The position numbers and the translations under genes were made by a program. DNA of 64,000 nt from the NCBI GenBank assembly GCA_022846095.1, contig AP025583.1, positions 2,170,001 through 2,234,000 of the forward strand, given 5' to 3'. Positions 53,664 to 62,267 of the stretch are shown one piece after another. Every line of letters begins with the position of its first letter. Position 1 is the stretch's first letter. The stretch comes from Oscillospiraceae bacterium (GTDB taxonomy: Bacteria > Bacillota > Clostridia > Oscillospirales > Oscillospiraceae). Below the pieces are notes generated by a model that did no database searches, was not told the origin of the DNA, and saw only the letters and a program-made list of their open reading frames with translations.

Positions 53664-54332
53664 TTATTCCCATGTCTGAAAGTCCCCGTCCAGCACCGCC
53701 CGGCGGTGGAAGGAGACGTAGTCGGGGGCCGCGTCGGGGCACAGGCTGCGGATGGCCGCCACCACCAGCTCCGGGTTCAGGCCGGGGTTCTGGGCCTTGA
53801 GAATCAGATCCAGCGTGATGGTGTCCCGCCGCTCCTCCACCGTGGCTCTGGCGATCAGGGGGATCAGATCCACCTGCACCTCCCCGGTCTTGGCCTTTTT
53901 GGACTTCTTGGTCACCACCAGCTCGCGGCGCGCCAGCAGCTCCCGTATCTCAGTCTCCGCGCCGTAGGGCGCGCCCACCTCGTACTCCATCGTCACGATA
54001 TAGTTGACATAACAAAGGTTCTTCACCGTCTTGACCGCCTCGTAGCAGCGGTTTACGGTAATCCCCGCGGGCAGGGCCCGGTTCATCTGCTCGGGCACTC
54101 CGGCCAAATCCACGTCCCCCAGGATCTCGCACTCCAGCACCTCGCAGGCGCTGGAGTAGCCCACGGACAGGGGCAGGGGGATGGAGACGAAGGCGTGGGG
54201 GTTGAAGCCCTCGGTGTGCTTGATGGGCAGGCCCGCCCGGAGGAAGGCGCGCTGGAAGGTGCGCATCAGGTCCAGGTGGGAGATGAACTTTGCGGTATCG
54301 CTTTTGGAAAAGGCCAGCCTATGCTTCGGCAT
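53664..54332 (-). CDS. TIGR03936-type (DUF2344) radical-SAM-associated protein
   Basis: 222 residues from the ATG at 54332 (GGGAGGTG upstream). It opens KHRLAFSKSDTAKFISHLDLMRTFQRAFLRAGLP, the DUF2344 signature. The protein is normally encoded directly after, or fused to, a TIGR03960 radical SAM enzyme; here the two genes overlap by 14 bases. Its job is unknown, possibly an RNA-linked partner, since the pair is often found near rng/rplU. Confidence 0.88.
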   Translation of the reverse strand: MPKHRLAFSKSDTAKFISHLDLMRTFQRAFLRAGLPIKHTEGFNPHAFVSIPLPLSVGYSSACEVLECEILGDVDLAGVPEQMNRALPAGITVNRCYEAVKTVKNLCYVNYIVTMEYEVGAPYGAETEIRELLARRELVVTKKSKKAKTGEVQVDLIPLIARATVEERRDTITLDLILKAQNPGLNPELVVAAIRSLCPDAAPDYVSFHRRAVLDGDFQTWE

Positions 54333-56160
54333 CGCACACACCTCCCGGATAGAGCTTGTCCGCCCCGCAGCCGGTGCACTGCACCCGGCAGTCGGGGGTA
54401 ATTTTCGCCTCGTAGGCCCGCTCCCGCTCCCGCCAGAGGAAGCCCGCGCCCACGCCGGTGGAGACGGCGCTCCAGGGGAGCACCTCCCCCCTGTCCCGCG
54501 CCCGGTTGGCGTAAAAAGCGGGATCCAGGCCGCAGTCTGCAAACGCGCCCATCCAGCGCTGGAAGTCGAAATACTCGCTCCAGGAGTCGAACTTAGCCCC
54601 CCGCTTCCAGGCGCACTCCAGCACCTCGGCCAGCCGCCGGTCGCCCCGGGCGAAGACCGCCTCCAGGAAGCTGGTGTCCGGGTCGTGCCAGTGGTAGGTG
54701 ATGGAGCGGCCCCGCATGTTGTCCCGCAGCAGCTTTACCCGCCGCTGGTACTCCTCCATGGTCACCTGGGGCTCCCACTGGAAGGCGGTGTGGGGCTTGG
54801 GCACGAAGCAGGCGGTGGACACCGTGATGCGCACCCCACGCTTGGGGTTGGGGGTATACTCCCGCCAAACGCGGTAGACCTTCTCCGCCAGATCCGCGAT
54901 GCCCAGCACGTCCTCGTCGGTCTCGGTGGGCAGGCCCAGCATGAAGTAGAGCTTCACTGCGCTCCACCCCCCGGAGAAGGCGGTGCGGCAGGAGTTCATC
55001 AAATCCTCCTCGGTGACGTTCTTGTTGATGGCGTCCCGCAGGCGCTGGGTGCCCGCCTCGGGGGCGAAGGTCAGGCTGGACTTGCGCATGTGCTGCAGGC
55101 GCTGCATGAGCCCCATGGAGAAGTTGTCCGCCCGCAGGGAGGGCAGGGACAGGGACACGCCGTTAGGCTCGCAGTACTCCAGCAGGCCGTCGCACAGGCC
55201 CACCAGGGGCCGGTAGTCGCTGGTGGACAGGCTGGAGAGGGTCATCTCCTGGTAGCCCGAGTCCTTGCAGGCGGCGATGCCCTGCTCCACCAGCAGCTGG
55301 GGGTCCTTGGCGCGCACGGGCCGGTAGGCGTACCCCGCCTGGCAGAAACGGCAGCCACGGATGCAGCCCCGGAACACCTCCAGCATCACCCGGTCGTGGA
55401 CGATCTCGGTGGAGGGGATGATGGTCTTGACCGGGAAGTAGGACTTGTTCAGATCCTGCACGATGCGCTTGGTCACCACCGCGGGGGCCCCCTCCCGGGG
55501 CGTGACGGCGCATACCGTGCCGTCGGCGTTGTACGTCACGTCGTAGAGGGAGGGCACGTACAGGCCGGGGATCTTGGCGGCGGTGGCAAGGAGTTCCGCT
55601 TTACTCCAATACTCGTCCCGCGCCCTGCGGTAGAGCTGAATCAGCTCCACCGTCACGTCCTCCCCCTCGCCCAGGGAGAAGATGTCCACGAAGGGGGCCA
55701 GGGGCTCGGGGTTGAAGGCGCAGGTGCCCCCGGCCACAATCAGGGGGGACAGGCCGGCGCGCTCCTCGCTGCGCAGGGGCAGCCCGGCCAGATCCAGCAT
55801 GTTGAGCACGTTGGTATAGGCCATCTCGTAGCCCAGGGAGAAGCCGATGAGGTCGAAGTCGGCGATGGAGTCGCCGCTCTCCAGGCCGTAAAGGGGTATC
55901 CCTTCACGGCGCATCTCCTCCTCCATGTCCCCCCAGGGGGCGAATACGCGCTCACACCATACCCCCTCCAGCTCGTTCATCAGGCCGTAGAGGATGCGGA
56001 TGCCCAGGTTGGACATGCCGATCTCGTAGGTGTCGGGAAAGCAGAGGGCCACGCGGGTGTCCACCGTCCGCCGGTCCTTGACCACCGCGTTATACTCCCC
56101 TCCCGTATAGCGGGCGGGCTTCTGGACCCGCGGGAGGATATGCTCTAGTGTATGATTCAT
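54319..56160 (-). CDS. TIGR03960-type radical SAM protein
   Basis: 613 residues. An N-terminal B12-binding-like region (about 30-180) precedes a radical SAM core with VFRGCIRGCRFCQAGY (Cx3Cx2C, about 266-281). FAPEAGTQRLRDAINK and a C-terminal extension ending with a CxxCGADK motif follow. It probably catalyses a SAM-dependent modification; the substrate is not known. Overlap with the DUF2344 gene shows that they work together. Confidence 0.9.
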   Translation of the reverse strand: MNHTLEHILPRVQKPARYTGGEYNAVVKDRRTVDTRVALCFPDTYEIGMSNLGIRILYGLMNELEGVWCERVFAPWGDMEEEMRREGIPLYGLESGDSIADFDLIGFSLGYEMAYTNVLNMLDLAGLPLRSEERAGLSPLIVAGGTCAFNPEPLAPFVDIFSLGEGEDVTVELIQLYRRARDEYWSKAELLATAAKIPGLYVPSLYDVTYNADGTVCAVTPREGAPAVVTKRIVQDLNKSYFPVKTIIPSTEIVHDRVMLEVFRGCIRGCRFCQAGYAYRPVRAKDPQLLVEQGIAACKDSGYQEMTLSSLSTSDYRPLVGLCDGLLEYCEPNGVSLSLPSLRADNFSMGLMQRLQHMRKSSLTFAPEAGTQRLRDAINKNVTEEDLMNSCRTAFSGGWSAVKLYFMLGLPTETDEDVLGIADLAEKVYRVWREYTPNPKRGVRITVSTACFVPKPHTAFQWEPQVTMEEYQRRVKLLRDNMRGRSITYHWHDPDTSFLEAVFARGDRRLAEVLECAWKRGAKFDSWSEYFDFQRWMGAFADCGLDPAFYANRARDRGEVLPWSAVSTGVGAGFLWRERERAYEAKITPDCRVQCTGCGADKLYPGGVCDAEA

Positions 56161-56206
56161 GCCGAACCCCCGTCGTCTCTTCTTTATAATTTAAAAAGCG
56201 CATTAT

Positions 56207-56235
56207 ATTTTATACGCTGCGGGGCAATAAGGCAA
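56207..56235 (-). promoter_or_regulatory. Promoter of the radical SAM pair
   Basis: Minus strand TTGCCT (56230-56235), 17-base spacer, TAAAAT (56207-56212), 46 bases before the ATG at 56160. Confidence 0.6.
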
Positions 56236-56313
56236 GTATTATTTCCCGCCCTGCGCGCCGCGCCGCCAATCCAATTCCAGGAACTCCTGTGCCGCCGCCG
56301 GGGGCCGCCCCAC

Positions 56314-57426
56314 TCAGCGCGCCAGAAGGATCGCGGCGGGGATCAAAACCGCCAGGGCCGCCAGGTTGGCCGCCGTAAAAATCAGCAGATAGCGCCCCGG
56401 CCGGGCGCCGGGGGATTTCAGATAGGCCTTTAAGGAGATGAGGCTGGCCAGGGAGGCGATGGGCGTGCCCAGCCCGCCCAGGTTGGTGCCCGTCAGCAGC
56501 CCCCGCCAGTCCTCCGTAAATCCCGAAAGGAGCACCGCGGCGGGCACGTTGCTGATGACCTGGCTGGCAAGGCCGGAGGCCAGGGCCGTATTCGACGACA
56601 GAATCCCGGTCAGCGCCCCGCGCACCCCCTCCAGCGCGCCGATGTTGCCCGCGAAGAGGAAAAAGCACACGAAGGTGGCCAGCAGCGCGTAGTCCACCCT
56701 GGGCAGCAGATCCCGCGCGAAGAGGAGCAGCGCCAGCACCACCACGGCCAGCAGCGCCAGGTGGTGCAGCACGTGGAACACCGACAGCAGGCACAGCAGG
56801 AACAGCGCCGCCAGCAGCGCCGCGCGGCGGGGCCGCCGGAGCCCCGCCCGGTCCGGGAAGGCCACGCGGATACCCTCCGGCCTCACGCACAGGCAGGCCC
56901 CCGCCAGCAGTGCCAGGCTGACCAGGGACAGGGGGAGCACCGCGGAGAAGAACTGCCCGGGGGTGAGGGCGTACCTGCCGTACAGGTACAGGTTCTGGGG
57001 GTTGCCCACTGGGGTGGCCATGCTGCCCAGGTTGGCCGCCAGGGTCTGGAGCGCCACCACGTAGGCCAGCCGCTGCGTGCGCCCGATCAGCCCCAGCACC
57101 AGGATGGCGAAGGGCACGAAGGCGATGAGGGCCACGTCGTTGGTAAAGAGCATGGAGGAAAAGAAGGGCAGCAGCACCAGGGCCAGGGTCACGAAGCGCA
57201 TACGCCGCTCCCCCTCCAGCAGCCGCTGGGCCAGCACCGCGAACACGCCGCAGTCCTGGAGCCCGGCCACTACCGCCATCAGGCAGAACAGCAGCACCAG
57301 CACCCGCACGTCCACATAACCCAGCCACACGGCCGAGGGCGGGTTAAACAGCGCCGAGACCGCCGCGCACAAAACCGCCGCGCAGAGCACCGGCTCCCGG
57401 CGCAGGGCGGCAAACAGCTTTTTCAT
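56314..57426 (-). CDS. ArsB/SLC13-type ion transporter
   Basis: 370 residues from the ATG at 57426 (GGAAGTGGAG upstream), about ten membrane segments. Family motifs are SSMLFTNDVALIAFVPFAI (about 110-128), ANLGSMATPVGNPQNLYLY (about 152-170) and the mirrored C-terminal SNVPAAVLLSG and GGLGTPIASLAS. These are the repeat loops of the ion transporter superfamily (CitMHS/ArsB/NhaD). Likely a Na+- or H+-coupled anion carrier; the substrate cannot be read from sequence. No arsenic genes are adjacent. Confidence 0.83.
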   Translation of the reverse strand: MKKLFAALRREPVLCAAVLCAAVSALFNPPSAVWLGYVDVRVLVLLFCLMAVVAGLQDCGVFAVLAQRLLEGERRMRFVTLALVLLPFFSSMLFTNDVALIAFVPFAILVLGLIGRTQRLAYVVALQTLAANLGSMATPVGNPQNLYLYGRYALTPGQFFSAVLPLSLVSLALLAGACLCVRPEGIRVAFPDRAGLRRPRRAALLAALFLLCLLSVFHVLHHLALLAVVVLALLLFARDLLPRVDYALLATFVCFFLFAGNIGALEGVRGALTGILSSNTALASGLASQVISNVPAAVLLSGFTEDWRGLLTGTNLGGLGTPIASLASLISLKAYLKSPGARPGRYLLIFTAANLAALAVLIPAAILLAR

Positions 57427-57444
57427 CGCTCCACTTCCCGATAG

Positions 57445-57473
57445 AAAAAAGCCACCCGCCGGGGTGGCTTTTC
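57445..57473 (-). terminator. Terminator after the small DUF6514-like gene
   Basis: Arms AAAAGCCACCC / GGGTGGCTTTT; on the minus strand TTTTTT follows. It separates this gene from the ion transporter. Confidence 0.75.
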
Positions 57474-57558
57474 CCTCATTGAAACACACCAAGGACAGTT
57501 TACCCTATCGGGGCGGGGCGGTCAAGCGTGAAAGCGGCCAATCCCCCGTTTTTCCGCG

Positions 57559-57765
57559 TTAACCTCTGCGGAAATCCTCCGCCACGTCCCCCAGGTGCAG
57601 CGGGGAGAGCCCTGCGCTGTTGCACCGCCCGGCCAGGCGGCTGACCTCCTGGTAGTCCGTGGAAAGCCGGCGGGCGCATGGCCCCTCCTCGCAGCGGATC
57701 CCGTACATGGGCGGGGCGGCGCTGTCGTCCAGAAATACATGGTACGTCATGTTACGCTCTCGCAT
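57559..57765 (-). CDS. Small DUF6514-like protein
   Basis: 68 residues. YGIRCEEG, LSTDYQEVSRLAGRCN and LSPLHLGDVAEDF match the DUF6514 pattern of small clostridial proteins (short beta hairpin, then helix and an LSPxHLxDVVEDF tail). Function unknown. The start at 57765 has AAGGAG 11 bases upstream; 57750 is an alternative. Confidence 0.7.
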   Translation of the reverse strand: MRERNMTYHVFLDDSAAPPMYGIRCEEGPCARRLSTDYQEVSRLAGRCNSAGLSPLHLGDVAEDFRRG

Positions 57766-57996
57766 TTGCTCTTTCTCTCCTTACTTCACGATCAATTTCG
57801 GTCACAAAACACGTCCAGGCGCTGTTTTTTCAGCCATTGCTGTGATATAATGTAGATCCGTTGAGAATAAAACCACACAGCCGTTTTGTAGTTTACGACA
57901 TCTTGTGTTTTGCGCAATGGCCGTTCCCTATATTATGTATTTCCAGTAAAATGTCAATAATTTTTTCTAAGTTTACATGAGATTCGACCGAATTTT

Positions 57997-58008
57997 ACCA
58001 TTTATGGT
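57997..58008 (+). promoter_or_regulatory. Candidate operator of the S24-type repressor
   Basis: ACCAT-TT-ATGGT, a perfect inverted repeat 30 bases before the repressor ATG, in an AT-rich regulatory gap. Position and symmetry fit autoregulation. Confidence 0.35.
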
Positions 58009-58037
58009 TAATTGCTTTGTCTGGAGGAGACAGTCAA

Positions 58038-58808
58038 ATGTCCATGGTAGAAAAGCTGGCCTATCTGAAAAAAAGGGACAAACTGACCACCGAAGATCTC
58101 GCCGCCCGCTCCGGCGTCCCCCTGGGCACCCTGAATAAGATTATGGCGGGCCAGACCCGCCAGCCCAGCGCCTCCACCCTGATTAAGATCTCCGACGTGT
58201 TCGACGTGCCCGTGCGCTATCTGGCGGAGGACGCTATCCCTCTGGAGTGCGACCTGCCCGCCTATGCCGAGCAGATGGGCTTTCTCCAGCTCACCCGGCG
58301 GGAGCTGGAGTACCTGGAGCGCTTCCGCGCCCTGGCCCCCCGGGACAGGCTGGCGCTGGAGGCGGTGATCGACAACTACTGGTTCCGCAGCACGGCCATG
58401 TGCGCCCCCCTGGCGGAGGGGGAGCGCATCCTGCCCTGCTATATCGCCACCACCCAGGGCAGGCGGGGGGCCTTCGGCGAGGGCATGACCCTGAAGACCA
58501 TACGGGCCCCCATCACCCGGATCACCGAGCAGGCAGACTTCACCGTACGGGTGGGCGACGGCAGCGTGTTGCCGGTTTATAAGGAGGGCGAGCTGCTGGC
58601 CTGCCACAGCGGCGAAGCCATGCACAACGAGCTGGGCGTGTTTATCTTTAACAACGAGGTGCTCATTCGCAAATACTACCGCAAGCGGGACGTGGTCAAG
58701 CTCTCCTCCATCAATAAGGACGTCAAGGACCTGCGCGTGCTGCCCGGAGACCACCTCCAGTGCAGGGGGGTCATCCTGGGCGCGGTGCGCCAGTACCAGT
58801 GGTGCTGA
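58038..58808 (+). CDS. XRE/S24-type transcriptional repressor
   Basis: 256 residues from the ATG at 58038 (GGAGGAG upstream). An N-terminal helix-turn-helix (about 8-62, LTTEDLAARSGVPLGTLNKI) is followed by a linker and a C-terminal LexA/CI-like S24 domain (about 140-256). The loop GDGSVLPVYKEGELL occupies the place of the usual GDSMxP catalytic serine, and VLIRKYYRK that of the lysine. The extra glycine makes self-cleavage uncertain. It could be a stress or phage-type regulator; no phage genes are near. Confidence 0.8.
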   Translation: MSMVEKLAYLKKRDKLTTEDLAARSGVPLGTLNKIMAGQTRQPSASTLIKISDVFDVPVRYLAEDAIPLECDLPAYAEQMGFLQLTRRELEYLERFRALAPRDRLALEAVIDNYWFRSTAMCAPLAEGERILPCYIATTQGRRGAFGEGMTLKTIRAPITRITEQADFTVRVGDGSVLPVYKEGELLACHSGEAMHNELGVFIFNNEVLIRKYYRKRDVVKLSSINKDVKDLRVLPGDHLQCRGVILGAVRQYQWC

Positions 58809-59145
58809 TAAAAGACAATCTTTGATGATCATAAGCGGGGCCCCGGCCGAAACCGGGGCCCCGCTTATAACATGGTGTATCCAAATCAAAACTATATGGA
58901 CTAAGTGCGTAGAATGTAAACTGACCATCGACGATTGCGTTGGAGATGCAGACGCATGGCGCTTTAGTCCCGTAATCCCCTGTTATATCCATATATAATG
59001 GAGTTATTGCTTTACCAGGTGGGACTGGCTGCTCCATCCAAGCGGCCTCTAAAAAACTTTTTACGTCTACAGAGATGTCCTTGCGGTACAAAAGAAGATT
59101 ATGCGTTATGTCGCCTCTGCCTGTAATCACCTTTTGCTCATACAT
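58771..59145 (-). CDS. Hypothetical protein, possibly 3'-truncated
   Basis: 124 codons from the ATG at 59145 (GGGGAAGGA upstream). Residues 1-about 90 look like real protein (SVDVKSFLEAAWMEQPVPPG, ITPLYMDITGD, TKAPCVCISN) with lower GC than neighbours. From about residue 92 the frame runs through the perfect hairpin at 58831-58868 and into the repressor 3' end, giving low-complexity Gly/Arg/Pro. The natural C-terminus is probably lost. No family recognised. Confidence 0.45.
   Translation of the reverse strand: MYEQKVITGRGDITHNLLLYRKDISVDVKSFLEAAWMEQPVPPGKAITPLYMDITGDYGTKAPCVCISNAIVDGQFTFYALSPYSFDLDTPCYKRGPGFGRGPAYDHQRLSFISTTGTGAPRPG
58831..58868. terminator. Strong bidirectional hairpin after the repressor
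   Basis: Perfect 16-base arms ATAAGCGGGGCCCCGG (58831-58846) and complement (58853-58868). The converging open frame below reads straight through it. Confidence 0.75.
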
Positions 59146-59198
59146 GTAATCCTTCCCCTTTCCTAAAATTCAGCGCAGCTGGCTGGGGGGTATTCCTT

Positions 59199-59240
59199 GA
59201 CCCCTCCGCCCGCTTTGCGCCACCCCCCCCATTGGGGCGG
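59199..59240. repeat. REP-like intergenic element, copy 2
   Basis: GACCCCTC, CGCCCGCTTTGCGCCA, then a C-run, ATT and GGGGCGG. Same layout as 36589-36631. Confidence 0.5.
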
Positions 59241-59259
59241 TATTGATCGCCTTTTACGT

Positions 59260-60618
59260 CTATTGCAGGGCGGACACCCACCGCACCCGCAGGATGATAA
59301 TAACGGAGACCACGGCGGCCAGGTAGTTGGAGAAGAGGTTGCCCCAGAACACGGAGTAGTACTGCAAATACTGCTCCGTGGCCAGGATGAAGAGGTAGCG
59401 GAACAGCCAGATGCGCAGGAAGCCCACCACCAGGGGCACCCGGGTCCGGCCCAGGCCGATAAGCGCCCCCTGCACCACCATGCAGACGCCGAAGCCCACC
59501 ACCGAGTAGGTGTAGATATGCAGGGCGCGGTTTGCGATGTCCAGCACGTCCTGCTGGTGGGTAAAGAGCACCGTCAAAAAGGGCGAGAGGGGCACCACCA
59601 GGGCGATAATCCCCACCGCCGTGACGGCGCTGGCGATGCAGCCGATGAAGCAGGAGCGCTTGGCCCGGCCGGCCTGCTGCGCGCCGATGTTCATGCTCAC
59701 GGTGGTGGTGACGGCGGAGCCGAAGGCGGAGGGCAGGTTGAAGCAGACCTGGGAAATGCTGTTGGCGATGCCCTGGCCCGTGAGCACCACCGCGCCGTAC
59801 TTCTGCACCTCGTTATTGATGAGGAAGAAGCCGAAATTGAGCATCAGGCTGGTGAGCATGGAGGGGATGCCCACCCGGACCAGCTCCTTCAAAAGCGCCC
59901 CGTCGAAGCGGAAGCCCTTCAGCGGGAGCTGGTCCTCCCCCTTTTGAAGGAAGAGCTCGTAGAACATCCAGACGCAGACGATGATGTTGGCCCCCAGGGA
60001 GGCCAGCACGCACCCCACGATGCCCAGCCGCAGCCAGACGATAAAGACCGCGTTAAAGGCGATTTTCAGCACCAGCATAATGATCATGCGGATAAAGGTG
60101 GCCTCCGGCTTGCCCGTGGCGTTTTTGATGGCGTTGTAGACGCTCTCCAGGAAGGCGAAGGGGAGCACCAGGGCGTACAGGCTCAGGTAGAGCCGCACGT
60201 TGCCGGCGATCTGCGGGTCCACCTGGGCGGCGATGGGAAAGGCGATGCCCACCAGCACCGGGGCGGCGGCAACGCCCATACAGAAGGTAAAGAAGACCGC
60301 CTGCACCGCCGTGTGCTTCACCAGGGCCATGTCCCCCCTGCCGTTGGCCTGGCCGATGATGGCCATGGCCGCCACCGACAGCCCCTGGGACAGGGCGATC
60401 ATCATATTGACGATTGGGTTGCAGTAGGTCACGGCGCTGGCCACCAGCACGCCGCCCACGTTGTTGATGAACAGCCCGTCGGACAGCGGCATGAGGGACT
60501 GCACCACGCTCATCATCAGGGTGGGCAGGGAGAGCATCAGCAGCGTGCGCAGCATACTGCCCTGTAAAATCATCTCCCGCCGCTGGTCGGTGCTCTGGTG
60601 GAGAAAACTGAGCTTCAA
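59260..60618 (-). CDS. MATE family efflux transporter
   Basis: 452 residues from a TTG start at 60618 (AAAGGA 12 bases upstream), twelve membrane segments in two homologous halves. MLRTLLMLSLPTLMMSVVQSL at the N-terminus and PSAFGSAVTTTVSMNIGAQQAGRA in the second half are MATE signatures. It exports cationic compounds or metabolites by Na+ or H+ antiport; the substrate is unknown. Confidence 0.9.
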   Translation of the reverse strand: MKLSFLHQSTDQRREMILQGSMLRTLLMLSLPTLMMSVVQSLMPLSDGLFINNVGGVLVASAVTYCNPIVNMMIALSQGLSVAAMAIIGQANGRGDMALVKHTAVQAVFFTFCMGVAAAPVLVGIAFPIAAQVDPQIAGNVRLYLSLYALVLPFAFLESVYNAIKNATGKPEATFIRMIIMLVLKIAFNAVFIVWLRLGIVGCVLASLGANIIVCVWMFYELFLQKGEDQLPLKGFRFDGALLKELVRVGIPSMLTSLMLNFGFFLINNEVQKYGAVVLTGQGIANSISQVCFNLPSAFGSAVTTTVSMNIGAQQAGRAKRSCFIGCIASAVTAVGIIALVVPLSPFLTVLFTHQQDVLDIANRALHIYTYSVVGFGVCMVVQGALIGLGRTRVPLVVGFLRIWLFRYLFILATEQYLQYYSVFWGNLFSNYLAAVVSVIIILRVRWVSALQ

Positions 60619-60761
60619 AATTGACCGCTTCCTTTATGTATCGGTGCGGCTACTCTACCACATTCCCACAGCGCTTGCAAGACGCAGGCTGCACAATATT
60701 TGGTGCCCATTCCCAGTTTGAAACCGCCCGCGCCCGGCAAACTAAGTGCGAGGTGAGCGTA

Positions 60762-60938
60762 ATGGATCGAAAATACACCGATATGTATTCCCTGTTCCGC
60801 CATGAGCCCGGCGCCGAGGACTATTTTGAGGGCCTGCCCAGCTACGTGCAGGACCAGATCGCACCCCGCTACCGGGCGGTGGACTCCTTCGCCCGGCTGG
60901 AGAGCTACGCCGACCGCTTTTCCCACAGCTACCGCTGA
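60762..60938 (+). CDS. Small conserved protein (YFxxLPxYVQDQI type)
   Basis: 58 residues from the ATG at 60762 (GAGGTGA 5 bases upstream). The core EDYFEGLPSYVQDQIAPR is a pattern I recall from many short clostridial proteins of unknown function. Acidic and helical, with no signal peptide. A strong hairpin follows. Confidence 0.72.
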   Translation: MDRKYTDMYSLFRHEPGAEDYFEGLPSYVQDQIAPRYRAVDSFARLESYADRFSHSYR

Positions 60939-60941
60939 ACA

Positions 60942-60984
60942 AGGCCGGAGCCCGGAGCGCAGTGCGCTCCGGGCTCCGGCCTTA
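60942..60984. terminator. Bidirectional terminator
   Basis: 21-base arms (60942-60962 / 60964-60984) that are perfectly complementary around a one-base centre, between the small protein gene and the fprA stop. Confidence 0.75.
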
Positions 60985-61012
60985 TCTGCTGCGGAAGGGT
61001 AGTCCGCTTGGA

Positions 61013-62227
61013 TCACTGCTGCATGGACTCGACGATGGCGCCCGCCAGGGCGTCCAGCTCCACCGCCTTGTCGCTGTTCAGGGCGGAGGCCAGGCTCAGC
61101 CGCTCGTTGAGCACCGTGGTGTTCTTCATCTGCTCGTCCACGAACTTCTGCATCAAATCGCCGGACTTGCAGGCCCAGGAGCCGTTCTCGATGATGGCCA
61201 TGGTGCGGTTTTGCAGGTTCAGGGCCTTCATGTGCTCCAGGTAGTCCAGCATCACCGGGTAGATGCCCAGGTTGTAGGTGACCGAGGCCAGCACGATATG
61301 GCTCAGGCGGAAGGACTCGGAGATAAGCTGGGAGACGTGGGTGTTGGACACGTCGTAGACCCACACGTTGGTGCAGCCCTTCTCGCACAGCTTGGAGGCC
61401 AGGGCCTGGGCGGCGGCCTCGGTGTTGCCGTACATGGAGGCGTAGGCGATCAGCACGCCCTGCTCCTCGGGCTCGTAGCGGCTCCACTTGTCGTACTTGT
61501 CGATGAAGTACATCAGGTCCTTGCGCCATACGGGCCCGTGGAGGGGGCAGATGTACTTGATCTGGTCCAGGATGCCCGCCGCCTTCTTCAGGAGCAGCTG
61601 CACGTGGGGGCCGTACTTGCCCACGATGTTGGTCAGGTAGCGCCGGGCGTCGTCAATCCAGTCCCGGTCGAAGTTGACCTCGTCGGCGAAGAGCTTGCCG
61701 TCCAGGGCGCCGAAGGAGCCGAAGGCGTCGGCGGAGAAGAGCACGCCGTCGGTGGTGTCGAAGGTGACCATGGCCTCGGGCCAGTGGACCATGGGGGCGG
61801 CAACGAAGGTGACCACGTGCTTGCCGAAGGACTGTGTGTCCCCCTCCTTCACCTCAATGAGCTCGTGGCTGTCCACGTGGAAGCCGAACTGGCGCATGAG
61901 CATGAAGGACTTCTCGGTGGAGATGATTTTCACGCCGGGATAGCGCAGGAGGATCTCCTCGATGGAGGCGCCGTGGTCCGGCTCCATGTGGTTGATCACC
62001 AGATAGTCCAGAGCGCGGCCGTCCAACAGGTGCTCGATGTTCTCCAGGAGCTGGCGGCAGGCCGACCAGTCCACGGTGTCAAAGAGCGCCGTGTGTTTAT
62101 CCAGCAGGAGATAGGCGTTATAGGACACCCCCCGGGGAATGGGGTGGATATTTTCAAACAGGTGCAGCCGGTGGTCGTTGGCCCCCACCCAGTAGAGGTC
62201 CTCGGTGACGTTTCTCACGCAGTACAT
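61013..62227 (-). CDS. FprA-type flavodiiron protein (rubredoxin:oxygen/NO oxidoreductase)
   Basis: 404 residues. The N-terminal metallo-beta-lactamase-like diiron domain shows HMEPDH (HxExDH, about 80-85), a later APMVHWPEA and CPLHGPVW. The C-terminal flavodoxin domain (about 255-404) opens VLIAYASMYGNTEAAA, the FMN phosphate loop. It reduces O2 to water (or NO to N2O) with electrons from rubredoxin. It has no rubredoxin domain of its own, but the gene 40 bases upstream encodes one. AAGGAGG precedes the start. Confidence 0.93.
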   Translation of the reverse strand: MYCVRNVTEDLYWVGANDHRLHLFENIHPIPRGVSYNAYLLLDKHTALFDTVDWSACRQLLENIEHLLDGRALDYLVINHMEPDHGASIEEILLRYPGVKIISTEKSFMLMRQFGFHVDSHELIEVKEGDTQSFGKHVVTFVAAPMVHWPEAMVTFDTTDGVLFSADAFGSFGALDGKLFADEVNFDRDWIDDARRYLTNIVGKYGPHVQLLLKKAAGILDQIKYICPLHGPVWRKDLMYFIDKYDKWSRYEPEEQGVLIAYASMYGNTEAAAQALASKLCEKGCTNVWVYDVSNTHVSQLISESFRLSHIVLASVTYNLGIYPVMLDYLEHMKALNLQNRTMAIIENGSWACKSGDLMQKFVDEQMKNTTVLNERLSLASALNSDKAVELDALAGAIVESMQQ

Positions 62228-62267
62228 AGTATGTATACCTCCTTATTTCAAAAACCGTTACGGACGC

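Noticed and set aside
54181-56148. Plus-strand frame of 655 codons across the radical SAM genes
   Set aside because: Antisense shadow; the minus strand encodes two recognisable families with motifs.
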